From CAYPNF01 sp964411985 (GTDB lineage Bacteria > Verrucomicrobiota > Verrucomicrobiia > Limisphaerales > J093), in assembly GCA_964411985.1 (NCBI GenBank), contig CAYPNF010000024.1:1-64000 (forward strand): a stretch of DNA of 64,000 nt. Direction: 5' to 3'. The translations under genes were made by a program, and so were the position numbers. This document shows, in pieces, positions 9,653 to 19,145 of this stretch. The notes under the pieces are model-generated. The model saw only the letters and a program-made list of their open reading frames with translations, ran no database searches and was not told the DNA's origin. Position 1 is the stretch's first letter, and every line of letters starts with the position of its first letter.

Positions 9653-10552
9653 ATGCTCCCTGCCTTTGCCGCCACGTTGTTCTTCTCGCTTTCGGTGATC
9701 ACCGCCACTCGCTCGGTGAAAATCCTGGGGAGTCATCGGGCGAATTTCTGGCGAGTTCTGGTGACCGCTCTCCTTCTGGGGGCGTGGGCTCACAGTTTTG
9801 GGACTGGGTTCGGCGGATCGGCCTTTGTCGTGTTCTTCCTGAGCGGCTGTGTGGGGTTCGGTCTGGGGGACATGGCGTTGTTTCTGGCAATCCCGAGGTT
9901 AGGACCCAGGCTGAGCAGCTTGCTGATCAACTGTCTAGCTCCCCCCTTTGCCGCTTTCATTGAGTGGATTTGGCTGGGCACACGCCTTTCCGTGGGAGAA
10001 GCAGCCTGCAGTGCGCTCATTCTCGCAGGGGTGGGGATGGCGTTGCTGCCGGAAGGAAAGCCGGAAATGCCGAAGAAGACAGACTGGTTTGGGGTCCTGA
10101 ACGGAGTAGTAGCGGGCTTTGGGCAGGGCTTCGGTGCGGTGCTGAGTCGCAAAGCCTTTGCGCTGGCGGCACAGGAGGGGGTGCAGGTGGATGGAGGAAC
10201 AGCGGCGTATCAGCGAATTCTGGGTGGGCTTGCGTTTGTACTGCTGCCCACAGTGTGGTGGCTCTGGAGAAGAAGGACGGGGGGCGAAGGGGTAAGGGCG
10301 CTCGCAGCTCCGCGGGTGGCGTGGAAATGGCTGGTAGCGAACGCGCTCTGTGGTCCAGCGATTGGCGTTGCCTGTTTTCAATGGGCCCTGCGGAGCACCC
10401 CCAGTGGCATCGTGCTGCCCATCGTGGCCACGACTCCATTAGTGGTGATACCATTGACCTACTGGTTCGAGGGTGACCGCCCTGGATGGCGTTCCCTCTG
10501 CGGAGGCGGCTTGGCGGTCGCGGGGGTCATCCTCCTGACCCAAATCACCTGA
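9653..10552 (+). CDS. EamA/DMT-superfamily transporter
   Basis: A 299-residue inner-membrane protein with about ten hydrophobic segments in two related halves, the EamA (drug/metabolite transporter) layout. The first half ends near residue 135 (ILAGVGMALLP); a short cytoplasmic stretch with charged residues follows (GKPEMPKKTDW); the second half ends with a run resembling it (GGGLAVAGVILLTQ). The substrate cannot be deduced. The start 4 bases after the pseudouridine synthase stop suggests a shared transcript; no functional link is obvious. Confidence 0.85.
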   Translation: MLPAFAATLFFSLSVITATRSVKILGSHRANFWRVLVTALLLGAWAHSFGTGFGGSAFVVFFLSGCVGFGLGDMALFLAIPRLGPRLSSLLINCLAPPFAAFIEWIWLGTRLSVGEAACSALILAGVGMALLPEGKPEMPKKTDWFGVLNGVVAGFGQGFGAVLSRKAFALAAQEGVQVDGGTAAYQRILGGLAFVLLPTVWWLWRRRTGGEGVRALAAPRVAWKWLVANALCGPAIGVACFQWALRSTPSGIVLPIVATTPLVVIPLTYWFEGDRPGWRSLCGGGLAVAGVILLTQIT

Positions 10553-10635
10553 GGCTCAACAACGATAGACCGCGAGATGCGGCTGAGTTCACGCTATTTG
10601 CTGGCCTAGGGACCCTCGACAAGATATAGGGGGAC

Positions 10636-13224
10636 ATGCAGTTCGCACCCGAGAATCGACCATGTCACCCAGGCAGTGCCGGCGGGATCAGGAGAGGGGT
10701 GCTGGCGGTCTTGGGGATGATCCTCTGGGTAGTTGTGGCCTCGTCCTGGGATCTTCGAGGGCAGCAGAGCCTGCGAACAATACGCATCGGAGCTTTTGAC
10801 TATTACCCCGGCATCTTCAAAAAAGATGGCAAAGTTCAGGGGTTCTACGTCGACATGCTCGCGGAGCTTGCAAAGCGGGAGGGCTGGAATATCGAGTATG
10901 TCTACGGCACGTGGGAGGAGGGGCTGCTTCGCATTCAGTCGGGTGAAGTGGATGTGCTCACCAGTGTTGCCAAGACTGAGCAGCGGGAGGTGTTCCTCGA
11001 CTTCGCTTCGACTCCCCTGCTCACGGTCTGGGGTCAGGTCTATGTGAAGAAGGGCGACTTCCGGGGGACGCTTGCGCTGAAGAGCCTGGAGGGAAAACAA
11101 ATCGCAGTCATGCGGGGTGATTTCAACGCCCAAGCGTTCAAGAGGCTCGACGCAGGGTTCAAGCTGCGCTGCACCTACGTTGAGGTGGGTAGTTTTGAAG
11201 AAGTATTCAAAGCGATCGAAAGTGGCCGAACCGATGCGGGGGTAGTCAACAGCACGTATGGTGCGGCCCGTAAGAACGACTTTGGAGTGATTGAGTCTGA
11301 CCTCGTGTTCAACCCATTTGACATCTATTTCGCAGTCCGCAAGGGCCGCAGCTACGATGTCCTGGGCACTTTAGATCGATACCTGACAGAGTGGAAGGCA
11401 GACGAGCACTCCCCCTATTTTGAGGCCCGGGATCGGTGGATGCAGCTCCCTTCCAGAGTTAAGATCCCGGTGGTCACTCCCTGGTTAAGAAACACATTGC
11501 TTGGGCTGGCAGCAGTGACTGGCGGCTCCGTGGTGTTCATTCTGCTGCTCCGTCGCCAGGTTAGAGTGGCCACACAGGAGGTCCGCGAGCAAGAAGGGCG
11601 TTTGCGGGAGATGGAAACCCGATTCCGAGTGCTTTTGGATAGCACCCCGAACGTGGCGGTTCAGGGGTTTCTGCCTGATGGCACGATCTTCTACTGGAAC
11701 AAGGCGAGTGAGGGCTTCTACGGGTACACGCGAGCGGAGGCTTTGGGGAAGAACGTACTGGAGTTGCTTCTTCGCGGGGAAGTGAGTCCTGAGGCACGGA
11801 ACAGCCTGCTCAAGTCTGCAGAAACAGGCATTCCCATGCCTGCAGGCGAAATGCGACTACGCCGCAAGGACGGCTCGGAAATCCAAGTCTTTACCAGTTA
11901 CGCAGTCGTTCGGGGTGAAGACTCACGCCCGGAGCTATTCTGCCTCGACATGGACCTGACGGAGGCCAAGACGGCAGAAACAGACCGCTTGGAAATGGAA
12001 AGGAAGCTCCTTCACGTTCAGAAACTGGAAAGTCTCGGCGTGCTGGCGGGAGGGATCGCGCATGATTTCAACAATCTGCTCAGTGCAGTGCTGACCAACC
12101 TCGACATGGCTGCCAGAGCGGTGCCGAAGGAGTCCGAGGCGAACGACCCCTTGCTGGAGGCGCTGGAGGCGACCCGAAAGGCCGGGGAGTTGACCAGGCA
12201 GATGCTGGCGTATTCCGGGCGAGGTCGTTTCGTGATCGAGGACCTCCACCTGAGCAAACTCGTTGAGGAAGTCGCCCGGCTCCTGCGCGTGTCCATCTCA
12301 AAGAAGGTCACGCTGAAGCTCGATCTGGAGAGGCGCCTCCCCATGGTGCGGGTTGATGTGGCCCAGATGCAGCAGATCCTGATGAACTTGATCACCAATG
12401 CCTCCGATGCGATCGGCGATGGCGGCGGCGTAATTCAGGTCCGAACCGGGATCACCCATTGTGATGAGTCTTTTCTCCTCCAAAGCAGGGCGGCAGCTAA
12501 GCCGGCCCCGGGCCGATTTGGCTTCGTCGAGGTGAGGGATACGGGATGCGGAATGGACGAAGAGAGTCTTCGCCGCCTCTTCGATCCCTTCTTCACCACC
12601 AAAACCACCGGGCGCGGACTCGGAATGTCAGCGGTTCTCGGCATTGTGCAAGGCCACCATGGTGCGATTATGGTGTCCAGTCAGCCCGGGGCGGGCACCA
12701 CCATTCAGGTTCTCTTCCCTGCAAGTGGGCAGGAAGCCGAATATGCGCCGGAGCCAACTCCTTCCCCTTCGTCCCAAACCCAGAACACTCAACAAGCGGC
12801 TCACGGGTCCATCCTGGTGGTGGACGACGAGCCAATCGTCCGGAAAGTGACAGCCAGAGTGCTGCGCGGGGCTGGGTACAAAGTTCTCGAGGCGCCTGAT
12901 GGCCAGGAGGGGCTGGAAGTGCTCCGGGGGAATCTGGAGGCAGTCCACTGTGTCATTCTGGATGTGACCATGCCAAGAATGGACGGTGTGACGGCCCTGC
13001 AAGGGATGCGTAGCATCAAGCCTGAACTGCCCATCATCCTCACCAGCGGGTATGACGACATGGGGATCCTGTCCAGCCCTCAAGCAGCAGAGGCGTCCGC
13101 CTTCATCCGAAAGCCATTCGATGTGAACGAACTGCTCACCTGCGTTGCGAAGGTCTTGGACCCAACGGACGCTTCCAGCGAGCCTGCCAAAGCTGTTTCT
13201 TCCAAACCAGTCGTGATAGGTTAA
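10636..13224 (+). CDS. hybrid histidine kinase with periplasmic solute-binding sensor
   Basis: An 862-residue BvgS-like hybrid kinase. After a signal/anchor segment (about 20-40) comes a family-3 solute-binding domain at about residues 50-265 (RIGAFDYYPGIFKKDGKVQG, then the MLAELAKREGW helix), normally a periplasmic amino-acid or small-ligand binder. A transmembrane helix lies at about 281-305, a PAS domain at about 330-445, His476 in AGGIAHDFNNLLS, a HATPase domain at about 580-700, and a C-terminal receiver at about 727-840 with phosphoacceptor Asp776 (VILDVTMPRMDG). The ATG at 10636 is preceded by AGGGGG at short spacing. With no DNA-binding output of its own it must pass phosphate on or act through the receiver. 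The ligand is unknown. Confidence 0.92.
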   Translation: MQFAPENRPCHPGSAGGIRRGVLAVLGMILWVVVASSWDLRGQQSLRTIRIGAFDYYPGIFKKDGKVQGFYVDMLAELAKREGWNIEYVYGTWEEGLLRIQSGEVDVLTSVAKTEQREVFLDFASTPLLTVWGQVYVKKGDFRGTLALKSLEGKQIAVMRGDFNAQAFKRLDAGFKLRCTYVEVGSFEEVFKAIESGRTDAGVVNSTYGAARKNDFGVIESDLVFNPFDIYFAVRKGRSYDVLGTLDRYLTEWKADEHSPYFEARDRWMQLPSRVKIPVVTPWLRNTLLGLAAVTGGSVVFILLLRRQVRVATQEVREQEGRLREMETRFRVLLDSTPNVAVQGFLPDGTIFYWNKASEGFYGYTRAEALGKNVLELLLRGEVSPEARNSLLKSAETGIPMPAGEMRLRRKDGSEIQVFTSYAVVRGEDSRPELFCLDMDLTEAKTAETDRLEMERKLLHVQKLESLGVLAGGIAHDFNNLLSAVLTNLDMAARAVPKESEANDPLLEALEATRKAGELTRQMLAYSGRGRFVIEDLHLSKLVEEVARLLRVSISKKVTLKLDLERRLPMVRVDVAQMQQILMNLITNASDAIGDGGGVIQVRTGITHCDESFLLQSRAAAKPAPGRFGFVEVRDTGCGMDEESLRRLFDPFFTTKTTGRGLGMSAVLGIVQGHHGAIMVSSQPGAGTTIQVLFPASGQEAEYAPEPTPSPSSQTQNTQQAAHGSILVVDDEPIVRKVTARVLRGAGYKVLEAPDGQEGLEVLRGNLEAVHCVILDVTMPRMDGVTALQGMRSIKPELPIILTSGYDDMGILSSPQAAEASAFIRKPFDVNELLTCVAKVLDPTDASSEPAKAVSSKPVVIG

Positions 13225-13236
13225 CTCTACTTCAAC

Positions 13237-14001
13237 GTGGCACGTTCCCCCTTTATCGAACTTGGCGACCCTCGCTCCCCCTTCCGGATTCCGATCCTCC
13301 ACGAGGACCGGTCGGTGATCGCCATTGACAAGCCAGCCGGATGGCTGTTGGTGCCTTTCAACTGGCAAAGTACCCAGCGCAATCTCCAGGCCGCCATCAC
13401 TTCGAGCATCTCCGCCGGGGACTACTGGGCAAAATCCAGGAACTTAAGATACCTTCGCAACGTGCATCGGCTGGACGGCGATACCTCCGGAGTCCTGCTT
13501 CTTGCCAAAAGTCAGGGGGCCCTGGAAACATACAGCGGTCTTTTCGAAGCCCGTAAAATGTCCAAAACCTACCTGGCAGTGGTTCGCGGCATCCCCAAAG
13601 AGAAGGAATGGGTTTGCCAGGTGAAGCTGGGTCCGGACCCGAAGCAAGTGGGCCGAGTCGTGGTGGACGCCAAGAATGGAAAGGAAGCGGAGACCCGGTT
13701 CCGACTTCTGCGCAGCCAGGGGGAACGTTCGCTGGTGGAGGCCTTTCCTTTGACCGGACGCACCCATCAAATCCGCGTACACCTCTGCCAGGCGGGCCTT
13801 CCGATCGTCGGTGACGACCTCTACTCTCGACCGGGATCAGCCACCAGCCAATCACGGGTGGGAGGGCCACCCGACTTCCCGCTCGCGCTGCGTGCGGTGG
13901 AACTGGCTTACTTCGATCCATTCCAGCGCAAACCATTGCAAATCAACGCGCCAATCGACCCGTTCCTGTCCGCTTTCGGCTTTCGCCCGGATGCCGTTTG
14001 A
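13237..14001 (+). CDS. RluA-family pseudouridine synthase
   Basis: A 254-residue RNA pseudouridine synthase of the RluA/RluC/RluD branch without an S4 domain. The defining motif HRLDGDTSGVLLLAKS holds catalytic Asp80, and a later GRTHQIRVHL segment is the second family signature. Its start codon is GTG, 13 bases past the stop of the hybrid kinase. Such short members modify rRNA or tRNA; the target uridine cannot be named. This is the second pseudouridine synthase within 5 kb, from a different branch than the one at 9016. Confidence 0.9.
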   Translation: MARSPFIELGDPRSPFRIPILHEDRSVIAIDKPAGWLLVPFNWQSTQRNLQAAITSSISAGDYWAKSRNLRYLRNVHRLDGDTSGVLLLAKSQGALETYSGLFEARKMSKTYLAVVRGIPKEKEWVCQVKLGPDPKQVGRVVVDAKNGKEAETRFRLLRSQGERSLVEAFPLTGRTHQIRVHLCQAGLPIVGDDLYSRPGSATSQSRVGGPPDFPLALRAVELAYFDPFQRKPLQINAPIDPFLSAFGFRPDAV

Positions 14002-14035
14002 CGGAGGGGAGTGAAACGGCGACAGTACGCGGCGC

Positions 14036-14503
14036 ATGGCGCACATCCATGAGAAAATCGACTTTGCCGTGGCGATCTTCATCGTCGCAGAGGGCAAGGT
14101 CCTGCTGGTCCACCACCGACGACTACACCAATGGCTTCCGGTGGGGGGCCATATTGAACTGGACGAAGACCCAGAGACGGCCGCTTACCGCGAAGCGGAG
14201 GAGGAAAGCGGGTTGCAGATCGAACTTCTGGGCGAACGTCCCCCGGTTTCTGGACCAGGGACACGAGCCTTGCTGGCGCCCCGGTTTCTGGACATTCACC
14301 GAATCTCCGAGACCCATCAGCATATTGGAATGATCTACTGGGCTCGCCCCTTGGGTGGCAGCGTCAAACTTGCTGAAGCTGAGCATCATGCCATCCGTTG
14401 GTGCAGCCGGGAAGAGTTGGACCAACTCGTGCCTCCGCTTTCGGAAGCGGTGAGGTGGTACTGCTGCAAGGCCATGGAAGAGGTGAGTTTGTCAAGGTCA
14501 TGA
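14036..14503 (+). CDS. Nudix hydrolase
   Basis: A 155-residue Nudix protein. The Nudix box is complete: Gly, five residues, Glu, seven residues, then REAEEESGL, so the Mg-binding glutamates are present and hydrolysis of a nucleoside-diphosphate-linked substrate is expected. The C-terminal half holds a usual short helix after a strand with DIHRIS. The substrate cannot be predicted. Its TGA overlaps the ATG of the next gene (ATGA), so it is translationally coupled to the MFS carrier, which may hint at a shared substrate pathway. Confidence 0.9.
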   Translation: MAHIHEKIDFAVAIFIVAEGKVLLVHHRRLHQWLPVGGHIELDEDPETAAYREAEEESGLQIELLGERPPVSGPGTRALLAPRFLDIHRISETHQHIGMIYWARPLGGSVKLAEAEHHAIRWCSREELDQLVPPLSEAVRWYCCKAMEEVSLSRS

Positions 14504-15693
14504 GTCCACTGCGCATCAAGGTAGGGGTCTACGTTTTGGAGGGCGTGAATGCCCTGGCCACCTCGCTTTACTTCAACTATCTCTTCTTCCACATGCAGGC
14601 TCAGTTTGGGTTCACCAACCTGGGCAACCTCACCCTCTGCGCGATCAACGGATTTGTCTACGCATTTGCGGCTTGGATGGCAGGGCGCTACGCACAGAAG
14701 CAGGGCTATTTCCACGCGCTCAAGATCGGATTCACCATCATGGGGGCGGCGCTGCTCGCGGGCAGCCAACTGAACACGGTTCAAGGCCAATTCCTGGCGG
14801 TGATTCTTTGGACCATAGGAATGTGCTTTACCTGGCCGACGCTCGAGGCGCTGACTTGTGAAAATGAGCCGCCCCGGCGCCTGCAGAAGTTCCTTGGGAT
14901 CTACAACATGATCTGGGCCCTGGGCAGCGGCTTGGCGAATTTCATGGGGGGCGCCATGCTCGAAAAGCTGGGGAAGAGCAGCATCTTCCTCGTACCGGCA
15001 GCGCTGCATATCCTTCAGATCGCCCTGGTTCTCTACCTGGAAAAAGGTTACCCAACCCTCGCTCGCGCGGAAGTGAGCGGAAACGGATCCGCCCAGGAAG
15101 ACCTGCACCTGGACCAACAGAGGTCGCCGGTCCCGCCGGAGACCTTCCTGAAGATGGCCTGGGTCGCGAATCCGTTCGCCTATATCGCCATCAACGCCCT
15201 GCTTCCGGTGATCCCCAAGCTGGCGGAGCGGTTCGCGCTTTCGCCCATGTTCGCAGGCTTTGTGTGTTCGGTGTGGTTCTTCTCGCGAGCCCTGGCTTTC
15301 CTGGTGCTGTGGCAATGGACGGGATGGCACTATCGGTTCCGGTATCTGATCTGGGCTTATGTCACGGTAGCGGTCTGTTTCACCGCCATGCTGCTGAGCC
15401 GTGAGCTGTGGGTGCTGGTGGTGGGGCAGGCCCTTTTTGGCGCGGCGGTCGGGCTGCTTTATTACTCCTCGCTGTTCTACTCCATGGATGTGGGGGAGAC
15501 CAAGGGGGAGCACGGCGGCCTGCATGAATCAGCCATCGGGGTCGGGATCTTCACCGGCCCGGCCATCGGGGCGGTTTCACTTCGGTTCTTCCCGGAATCA
15601 CCGAACATGAACGCCTTTGCCACAGCGGTACTGCTGGGGGCAGGCCTGGTAAGCCTGTTGATCATGCGGTACCGGGGCAGGAACCGAAACTAG
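14500..15693 (+). CDS. MFS transporter
   Basis: A major-facilitator carrier of about 397 residues with some twelve hydrophobic segments in two six-helix halves split by a charged loop near residues 190-215 (EDLHLDQQRSPVPPE). The ATG at 14500 overlaps the Nudix stop and begins MSPLRIKVGVYVLEGVNAL, the first helix; the open frame upstream to 14398 only reads through the Nudix gene. Its stop codon TAG shares bases with the stop of the convergent HDOD gene (CTAG at 15690-15693). The substrate is unknown. Confidence 0.88.
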   Translation: MSPLRIKVGVYVLEGVNALATSLYFNYLFFHMQAQFGFTNLGNLTLCAINGFVYAFAAWMAGRYAQKQGYFHALKIGFTIMGAALLAGSQLNTVQGQFLAVILWTIGMCFTWPTLEALTCENEPPRRLQKFLGIYNMIWALGSGLANFMGGAMLEKLGKSSIFLVPAALHILQIALVLYLEKGYPTLARAEVSGNGSAQEDLHLDQQRSPVPPETFLKMAWVANPFAYIAINALLPVIPKLAERFALSPMFAGFVCSVWFFSRALAFLVLWQWTGWHYRFRYLIWAYVTVAVCFTAMLLSRELWVLVVGQALFGAAVGLLYYSSLFYSMDVGETKGEHGGLHESAIGVGIFTGPAIGAVSLRFFPESPNMNAFATAVLLGAGLVSLLIMRYRGRNRN

Positions 15694-16541
15694 CCATTCA
15701 TCCTGACAAACATCTCCACCATGGAGGCGTTTTCCCAAGTCTGGTTCATGAAACTGGGGAGACGGTCCGGATTCAAGCCCAGGATCCGCAGGGATTCCTC
15801 GCAAGCCCCCAGGCAGAGGGTGTTCACGCCGGCGTGGCGTCCTACGAAATAGGCGATCAGATTCCCAATGTGGACGCAGGCGACGGCGGCCTGATCCGCC
15901 ACGGGGGCGGCGGAAGGTGCGTGGTGGTGCGTCACGATTTGAATGAGCGCTTCGGGAAACCCCCAACGGACAAGAAGACGGCCTGCCACTTCAGCGTGGT
16001 GAACCCCCAGGAGACGTTTCTCGGTCGCAAAGAGGGTACTTTCCCCCGCGATGGCCTGTTCCACGAGGTTGCCGTAGATGTGTTCGAGAGCACAGGCCAT
16101 AATGATTTTCCCGAGGTCGTGCATCAACCCCCCGGTGAAGACCAGGTTGGGCTCCACGTTCACCTCCCGCGCCACGAGCTGGGCCGCAATTCCGGCCGTG
16201 ACAGAATGGCTCCAGAGGAGGCCGGTGTTGACTCCCCAACCCGGTTTGACCTGCTGCATGAGCTGCACCCCGCAGGCGGCAGCCACCAAACGGTACACCT
16301 GCTGGAATCCAATCCGCAGGATGGCTTCATCCACCGTGGTGACCTGACCTGCCCCTCGGAACAACGCACTGTTGCACACCCGCAGCACGCTGGTGGTAAG
16401 GCCGGCGTCGTAGGAAACCAATTCCACCGCCTGACTCCCGTCCGCGTCGGGATCATTCAGGATTTGCATCAGCCGCGGCAGCGTGTGGGGTGCCGCAGGA
16501 ATCTGTTTGGCTTTCGCCAGAAACTCGTCGATCTCTTGCAC
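15690..16541 (-). CDS. HDOD-domain signalling protein
   Basis: A 283-residue protein made almost wholly of an HDOD domain, a relative of HD phosphohydrolases usually lacking the full metal-binding set. Family features include the opening KQIPAAPHTLPRLMQILND, the SYDAGLTTSVLRVCNSALF segment and the GFQQVYRLVAAA helix. A GGLMHDLGKIIM motif is retained, so part of the HD site is present. HDOD proteins act in signalling, motility and stress networks, often beside kinases. Here it lies 81 bases downstream of a multi-PAS hybrid kinase on the same strand, which suggests a shared pathway. Confidence 0.88.
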   Translation of the reverse strand: MQEIDEFLAKAKQIPAAPHTLPRLMQILNDPDADGSQAVELVSYDAGLTTSVLRVCNSALFRGAGQVTTVDEAILRIGFQQVYRLVAAACGVQLMQQVKPGWGVNTGLLWSHSVTAGIAAQLVAREVNVEPNLVFTGGLMHDLGKIIMACALEHIYGNLVEQAIAGESTLFATEKRLLGVHHAEVAGRLLVRWGFPEALIQIVTHHHAPSAAPVADQAAVACVHIGNLIAYFVGRHAGVNTLCLGACEESLRILGLNPDRLPSFMNQTWENASMVEMFVRMNG

Positions 16542-16622
16542 AGTATTTGCAGTGCATTATGCCATGGTTCACACCGAAAGCCAACGTATTCCCCAGAGGC
16601 CTCGGCGAGGCTCGGACCGTTC

Positions 16623-19145
16623 TCAGCCCCGTGCGGACGGATCCGTCAAGCTGGAGCGCCGTGCGGAGACATCTCCCTGACCGGGATGGCTCCCGAATGG
16701 GGAGGCCTCGGTAAGGGTTCGCGATTGCTCCAGCAATCGGGCGACCTGCGCAAGCAGGCTGGAGGCGGAAAACGGTTTTGTAACAAAAGAGGTAGCTCCC
16801 AACTTGACGATCTCGGAGACGTTGGAATCGGAGGCGTCGCCACTCACAGCGAGGATACCGACACTGCTGGGCAGCCCGCGCACGGCTCTTGTCAGAGCCA
16901 CGCCATCCATGATTGGCATGCGGATATCCGTGACGATCAGTTGGACGGCCTCGCGGTGCCGCAAGTAGAGATCCAGAGCTTCCGCTCCATCTCCAGCGGT
17001 CACCACCCGGTATCCATGACGTTCCAAAGTCCGCTGAATGGCAAGACGCACCCCCTGTTCATCATCCACCACCATGACCAACTCCTGGTTCCCACGACGC
17101 GGCGAGGAGGGGGCTGGCGCGGGTGCCGAAGCGGTTTCCCCTGGATGGGCAGGAAGATAGACGTCAAAGGTCGTGCCATGGCCAACCTGACTCCGCACGT
17201 TGATAAAGCCGAAATGGCTCTTCACAATGCCGGCCACCATCGCCAGTCCCAAACCAGTTCCTTTCCCGATCTCCTTGGTGGTGAAGAAGGGATCAAATAT
17301 CCGGTCCATGATCTCCGGTGCAATGCCCGTACCGGTGTCGGAAACGCTCAACACGACATACGGGCCGGGGCGAGCATCATGGTTCATGGCCGCGAACTGC
17401 TCATCAATGCGAAGGTTCCGAGCACGCACCAGAATATTCCCTCCCCCTGGCATGGCATCGCGCGCATTGACCGTGAGGTTGAGCAGGACCTGATGCACTT
17501 GGGTGGGATCGCCTTGAATCCCCCACAGTCCCTCTGGGATCTGACTCAAAACTGTCACGTCCTTCGGGAAGGTCTCCCTGGCCACACGCACGATCTCGCC
17601 GGCCAACTGAGAAGGTTGAACCACCACGCGAGTCCCCTCCATCCCGCGCGCAAATGTCAGAAGCTGACGGACGATTTCCGCGCCCCGCCTGGCGTTCGCC
17701 TCGATCAAGCTCGCCATCTCCATCGACTCCGGATCGTCCGACATGGAATGGAGCAAGCCCGTGGTCAGGAGTATGGGAGAGAGGATGTTGTTCAGGTCAT
17801 GCGCCACGCCACCCGCAAGGCGTCCCAACTCCTCCAGTCGCTGTGCTCGCTGCAACTGCGACTGCAAATGTCGCCGCTCGGTGATGTCCGTGTTGATTGC
17901 CAGAACCGCCTTGGGCTGGCCCTGGGCATCCCGCAGGAGAGTCCAACGGCTGTCGACGATGATCTCCTGGCCTATTTTATTCTGCTGGCGGAGTTCCCCA
18001 TGCCATGTCCCCTTCGCCAATAACTCGGCCTTGGGGCCGGCAAGCACTTGAGGTTCGCGGAACAGGAATGCAGTCACGGACCCGCCGACCACTTCGGCAC
18101 TTGTCCATCCATACAAATGCTCCGCCCCCCGATTCCAGAACCGGATGGTTCCATCTAGATCCTGCACGGCAATCGCATCCTGGGCCAAGTCTAGCAACTG
18201 CGCTTGCTGACGGACCTTGTCCTCAGCGGCCCGTCGGGCGGTGACATCGTGCTCGATAGCAATGTAGTGAGTCATCCCCCCTTTCTCATTGTGCACGGGG
18301 GTGATGGTCAACTCGGCGATGTACTCTGAGCCGTCCTTATGGCGGTTGACCACTTCCCCTTGCCACACCTTCCCTGTCATGATCTGGTCCCAAAGGCTTC
18401 GGTAGAAACCTTCGGGCTGGCGACCCGACTTGAGTATCCTGGGATTCCGACCCACAACCTCTTCGGCTGCATAGCCCGTCAAACGAGTGAAGGCCGGGTT
18501 CACCCATTGAATGGCACCAACCGCATCGGTGATGAAAATCGCGTTGTCAGCAGACTGGAGGGCGGAGCTCTGCAGTCGCAGTTGCTCCTCGGCACGGCGG
18601 CGCACCGTCACATCGCGGGAGAAGGTCAGAACCGTTTGGACCCGACCATCCATCCCTAGTTCGGGAACCAGGCGGGCTTCAAAAACGAACTCCCCGTTCC
18701 GCCCCAGGACTGCAAACTCCCTCACGGCCGGTTTTCCGTGCTCGAAGACGTAGGCTAGGGTCTGCTCCCAAAGTACCAAGAGTTCCTGCGAGTGACCGAC
18801 TTCGCGCACGGTCTTCCCCAAGTAATGCTCAGGAGGATTGCCGGTCACGGTCTCCACCGCGGAACTGATATAAAGGTAACGCAGGTTGCGATCGAACCTG
18901 GCGATAATGTCGGGAGAGCGATCAGAAAAGGCTCTTGATTCCTGTTCTCGGTTAGCCATCTTCCTCTCTAACAATGCATTATGGCGTGAAACGGCCAGAT
19001 AAACGATGACGGATGAAAGCAAGGCGAAAGCCCAAAAACCCAAGCCAAGAGAGGTACCAAAGCACACCCCAACTGCGGCAACCAAGCCGGCAAGGCCCGC
19101 TAGACAAGCTACCAAAATTCGTGCAAATCGATCCATCGCCCTCAC
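16623..19145 (-). CDS. multi-PAS hybrid histidine kinase
   Basis: An 840-residue kinase with two close transmembrane helices at residues 8-50 and almost no periplasmic loop. Three PAS domains follow (about 72-185, 193-310, 315-430; each ends in the RRRAEEQL or RRAAEDK type linker typical of PAC segments). His449 sits in GRLAGGVAHDLNNILSPIL, a HATPase domain covers about 550-670, and a receiver at about 690-805 has phosphoacceptor Asp740 (LIVTDIRMPIMDG). Sensing is probably cytoplasmic, by PAS-bound ligand or redox state. The HDOD gene downstream is the only visible candidate output. The 5' side faces a 581-base intergenic region shared with the phenylacetate-CoA ligase gene. Confidence 0.93.
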   Translation of the reverse strand: MRAMDRFARILVACLAGLAGLVAAVGVCFGTSLGLGFWAFALLSSVIVYLAVSRHNALLERKMANREQESRAFSDRSPDIIARFDRNLRYLYISSAVETVTGNPPEHYLGKTVREVGHSQELLVLWEQTLAYVFEHGKPAVREFAVLGRNGEFVFEARLVPELGMDGRVQTVLTFSRDVTVRRRAEEQLRLQSSALQSADNAIFITDAVGAIQWVNPAFTRLTGYAAEEVVGRNPRILKSGRQPEGFYRSLWDQIMTGKVWQGEVVNRHKDGSEYIAELTITPVHNEKGGMTHYIAIEHDVTARRAAEDKVRQQAQLLDLAQDAIAVQDLDGTIRFWNRGAEHLYGWTSAEVVGGSVTAFLFREPQVLAGPKAELLAKGTWHGELRQQNKIGQEIIVDSRWTLLRDAQGQPKAVLAINTDITERRHLQSQLQRAQRLEELGRLAGGVAHDLNNILSPILLTTGLLHSMSDDPESMEMASLIEANARRGAEIVRQLLTFARGMEGTRVVVQPSQLAGEIVRVARETFPKDVTVLSQIPEGLWGIQGDPTQVHQVLLNLTVNARDAMPGGGNILVRARNLRIDEQFAAMNHDARPGPYVVLSVSDTGTGIAPEIMDRIFDPFFTTKEIGKGTGLGLAMVAGIVKSHFGFINVRSQVGHGTTFDVYLPAHPGETASAPAPAPSSPRRGNQELVMVVDDEQGVRLAIQRTLERHGYRVVTAGDGAEALDLYLRHREAVQLIVTDIRMPIMDGVALTRAVRGLPSSVGILAVSGDASDSNVSEIVKLGATSFVTKPFSASSLLAQVARLLEQSRTLTEASPFGSHPGQGDVSARRSSLTDPSARG

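Noticed and set aside
14386..15525. 379-codon open frame on the minus strand
   Set aside because: Antisense to the MFS transporter; no start site and a His/Gln-rich translation.
15834..18023. 729-codon open frame on the plus strand
   Set aside because: It is antisense to the HDOD gene and the multi-PAS kinase, both of which have complete domain signatures; its translation is His/Pro/Gly-rich and unlike any family.
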